Source of the DNA: Pirellulales bacterium
GTDB lineage: Bacteria > Planctomycetota > Planctomycetia > Pirellulales > Lacipirellulaceae
Direction of reading: 5' to 3'
Length of the DNA: 64,000 nucleotides
Assembly: GCA_019636345.1 (NCBI GenBank)
Contig: JAHBXQ010000004.1
Span: 372,001 to 436,000 of the forward strand
The position numbers and the translations under genes were made by a program. The notes below the pieces were generated by a model, which was not told the DNA's origin, did no database searches, and worked only from the letters and a program-made list of their open reading frames with translations. Positions 62,154-64,000 of this stretch are shown in pieces; position 1 is the first letter of the stretch, and each line of letters starts with the position of its first letter.

Positions 62154-62621
62154 ATGAAGTGCCCATTCTGTCGCGTCGACAACGACAAGGTGATCGACTC
62201 GCGGGCCTGCCAGGACGGCTTCTCGATCCGGCGGCGGCGCGAATGTCTGTCGTGCCAGCGCCGCTACACGACCTACGAGCGCATCGAGGAGGCGGTGGTC
62301 AAAGTCGTCAAGCGGGACGGCTCGCGCGAACCCCTATGTCGCGACAAGATCAAGCGCGGGCTGGAGCGGGCGTGCTGGAAACGCCCCATCAGCGACCGGG
62401 ACGTCGAGCGGACCGTCACCGCGATCGAGAACGACGTCTACACAAGCTTCGATTCCGAGATCGACAGCCAACGGCTCGGCGAGCTTGTGATGGAGCACCT
62501 CCGCGACCTCGACGAAGTGGCGTTCGTCCGCTTCGCGAGCGTCTATCGGCAGTTTGCCGACGCGGGCGACTTCGTCGACGAGCTGCGCCCGTTCCTCGCT
62601 GATCGCAAGTCGTTGCGCTAG
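62154..62621 (+). CDS. nrdR: Transcriptional repressor NrdR
   Basis: 155-residue zinc-ribbon/ATP-cone repressor of ribonucleotide reductase genes. The zinc ribbon is C3-P-F-C6 and C31-L-S-C34, followed by the ATP-cone block VVKVVKRDGSREPLCRDKIKRGLERACWKRPI. Length and start are standard for the family. No nrd gene is in the window. Confidence 0.95.
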   Translation: MKCPFCRVDNDKVIDSRACQDGFSIRRRRECLSCQRRYTTYERIEEAVVKVVKRDGSREPLCRDKIKRGLERACWKRPISDRDVERTVTAIENDVYTSFDSEIDSQRLGELVMEHLRDLDEVAFVRFASVYRQFADAGDFVDELRPFLADRKSLR

Positions 62622-62756
62622 CGTCACTGCGGCGCAAGCTCCTCCCCTGGCCCGCGGCACGCTTGCCGCCGCAGCCCGGTGGCTCGCTGGCGGACCGTCG
62701 GTTAGCATGAGGACTCCGCCGCAGTCCTTGCCTGCCTCCTGCCCCTCGCGTCTTTC

Positions 62757-64000
62757 ATGAGCCGTCCTATGCGCACGTTCGCCTCCATGTTGCGCCTCTC
62801 CCCTGCCCTCCCGCTCGCTTTAGCGGTGTTGGCCGTCGCACCGGCTTTCGCGCTCGACGAGTCCCCGCTGCCAGTGGACGTCGCGCCCGCGTTTCCGGAT
62901 CTCAAGTGGCCTGACGACCTTACGGGGATGGACACGGGACGCATTCGCGACGTCCGCCCCTTGTGGATCGGCGGCAGCGGCGACGGCTCGGGGCGGCTGT
63001 TTCTTGCGACCCAACACGGCACGATTCACGTGCTCGGCAAAGGCTCCGCCGGAGGCGATCGGCGGATGGTTCTCGACATTCGCGATCGGGTCTCGTTCGA
63101 TCCCGGGGTGAACGAAGAAGGGTTCATGGGGCTCGCGTTTCATCCCAAGTTTCGCGAGAACGGCGAGCTGTTCGTCTACTATACCGCCAGCCGCGCACAC
63201 GATCAGCGGCGCCGGTCGATCGTATCGCGATTCAAAATGGCCAAGGACGACCCTGATCGCGTCGATCCGGGCAGCGAACAGGTGCTGATGTCGATCGATC
63301 AGCCGTACTGGAATCACAACGGCGGCACGATCGTCTTCGGCCCCGACGGGTTTTTGTACATTTGCCTCGGCGACGGCGGGGCGGCCGACGATCCGCACAT
63401 GAACGCGCAGAATCTCCGCTCGCTGCTCGGCAAGATCCTGCGGATCGACGTCGATCGCCGCGAGGGGGACCGGCCCTACGCGATCCCGGCCGACAACCCG
63501 TTCGCGGGGCAGCCGCGTTACGCCCGGGGCGAGATTTGGGCCTACGGGCTGCGCAACGTGTGGCGATTGTCCTTCGATCGCGAGACGGGCGCCGCCTGGG
63601 CCGGCGACGTCGGGCAAGATGCGTTGGAGGAGATCGACCTGATCGTCCGCGGCGGCAACTACGGTTGGAACCTGCGCGAGGGACGCCACCCGTTCGGGCC
63701 GTTCGGCGCGGGGGGGGCTCCCGCGCTGATCGATCCCGTCTGGGAGTACGATCGCAGCCAGGGAAAGAGCATTACGGGGGGCTCGGTCTATCGCGGTCCC
63801 GGCGTGCCGGAACTCACGGGCTACTACCTGTACGCCGACCACGTGTCGGGCACGGTGTGGGGATTGAAGTACGACTTCGACCGTCGCGAAGCGGTCGCCA
63901 ATCGGCGAATCGTCCCCTCGGGCGGGGCGGTCATTACGTTCGGCGAGGCCGACGACGGCGAAACGTACTACTCGACCATGGACGGCAGCGTGCTGAAGTT
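62757..64000 (+). CDS. PQQ-type glucose/sorbosone dehydrogenase family protein (3' end outside window)
   Basis: At least 414 codons, incomplete at the right edge. A signal peptide (about 1-33, SPALPLALAVLAVAPAFA) precedes a six-bladed beta-propeller of the soluble sugar dehydrogenase type: NEEGFMGLAFHPKF, YWNHNGGTIVFGPDGFLYIC, LGDGGAADDPHMNAQNL, GEIWAYGLRNVWRLSFD and NYGWNLREGRHPF. Members oxidise sugars with PQQ outside the cytoplasm, or are uncharacterised relatives. ATG 62757 or 62769 may be the start. Confidence 0.88.
   Translation, partial: MSRPMRTFASMLRLSPALPLALAVLAVAPAFALDESPLPVDVAPAFPDLKWPDDLTGMDTGRIRDVRPLWIGGSGDGSGRLFLATQHGTIHVLGKGSAGGDRRMVLDIRDRVSFDPGVNEEGFMGLAFHPKFRENGELFVYYTASRAHDQRRRSIVSRFKMAKDDPDRVDPGSEQVLMSIDQPYWNHNGGTIVFGPDGFLYICLGDGGAADDPHMNAQNLRSLLGKILRIDVDRREGDRPYAIPADNPFAGQPRYARGEIWAYGLRNVWRLSFDRETGAAWAGDVGQDALEEIDLIVRGGNYGWNLREGRHPFGPFGAGGAPALIDPVWEYDRSQGKSITGGSVYRGPGVPELTGYYLYADHVSGTVWGLKYDFDRREAVANRRIVPSGGAVITFGEADDGETYYSTMDGSVLK

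Noticed and set aside
1-64000. CRISPR array, rRNA operon or replication origin
   Set aside because: No series of short spaced repeats, no rRNA conserved segments and no DnaA-box cluster with dnaA/dnaN were seen.

Overview
The window is high-GC chromosomal DNA that looks like a planctomycete of the Pirellulales type. This is inferred from the gene content: LL-diaminopimelate aminotransferase, a SpoVG protein carrying a zinc ribbon, a BBP7-type outer-membrane barrel, an exosortase with a PEP-CTERM protein, a secreted protein with an N-terminal WGWYNTRW-type segment, large MMPL/RND transporters and two DUF3299-like proteins. Most of it is ordinary chromosome with compact genes on both strands. 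Because GC is high, long antisense open frames are common and were discarded.

Layout. 1-13.5 kb holds housekeeping and small conserved genes: partial dapL, a SEC-C protein, ribD, a VTT membrane protein, a PrxQ-type peroxiredoxin, meaB, a YjbQ protein, csrA and the pair ispE-spoVG behind a good sigma70-like promoter. 13.9-17.3 kb holds tmk, a tRNA-Gly(CCC) and an MMPL transporter. 17.5-24.1 kb is a surface-polysaccharide/exosortase block: a Wzc-like protein whose Walker A lysine is replaced, an exosortase, a Wza-like export lipoprotein and a proline-rich secreted protein. 24.5-37.3 kb holds hsp20, trpG/pabA, moeA, transaldolase, a BBP7 barrel, a second MMPL-type exporter, an S41 protease and folC. 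37.8-43.0 kb is a co-directional run: a LolD/MacB-like ABC ATPase and permease, a secreted HEAT-like protein and two paralogous DUF3299-like proteins. 43.0-54.1 kb holds a large coiled-coil protein, a 2-hydroxyacid dehydrogenase, an acyl-CoA ligase, a kinase with four zinc ribbons next to a PP2C phosphatase, a second YjbQ, a ThuA-like protein and a nucleotidyltransferase-HD fusion.

54.2-61.3 kb is the accessory region and the most unusual part. Two 106-bp palindromic elements in opposite orientation bracket it. Its left half is an array of small lower-GC genes separated by integron attC recombination sites: three complete attC sites with GCCTAAC/GTTAGGC-type cores and the unpaired bases typical of attC, plus a fourth cut off by an IS remnant. 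No integron integrase is present, so this fits a CALIN (cluster of attC sites lacking an integrase). Cassette products are a protein with an RX4H HEPN-like motif, a small hydrophobic protein, a DUF1877-like protein and a DUF6869-like protein whose end is altered by another palindromic repeat. The right half holds a cysteine-free FGE-fold PEP-CTERM protein, a secreted cysteine-containing protein and a methyltransferase.

61.3-64 kb returns to core genes: a zinc-ribbon/PH-domain membrane protein, nrdR and a partial PQQ-type sugar dehydrogenase running off the end.
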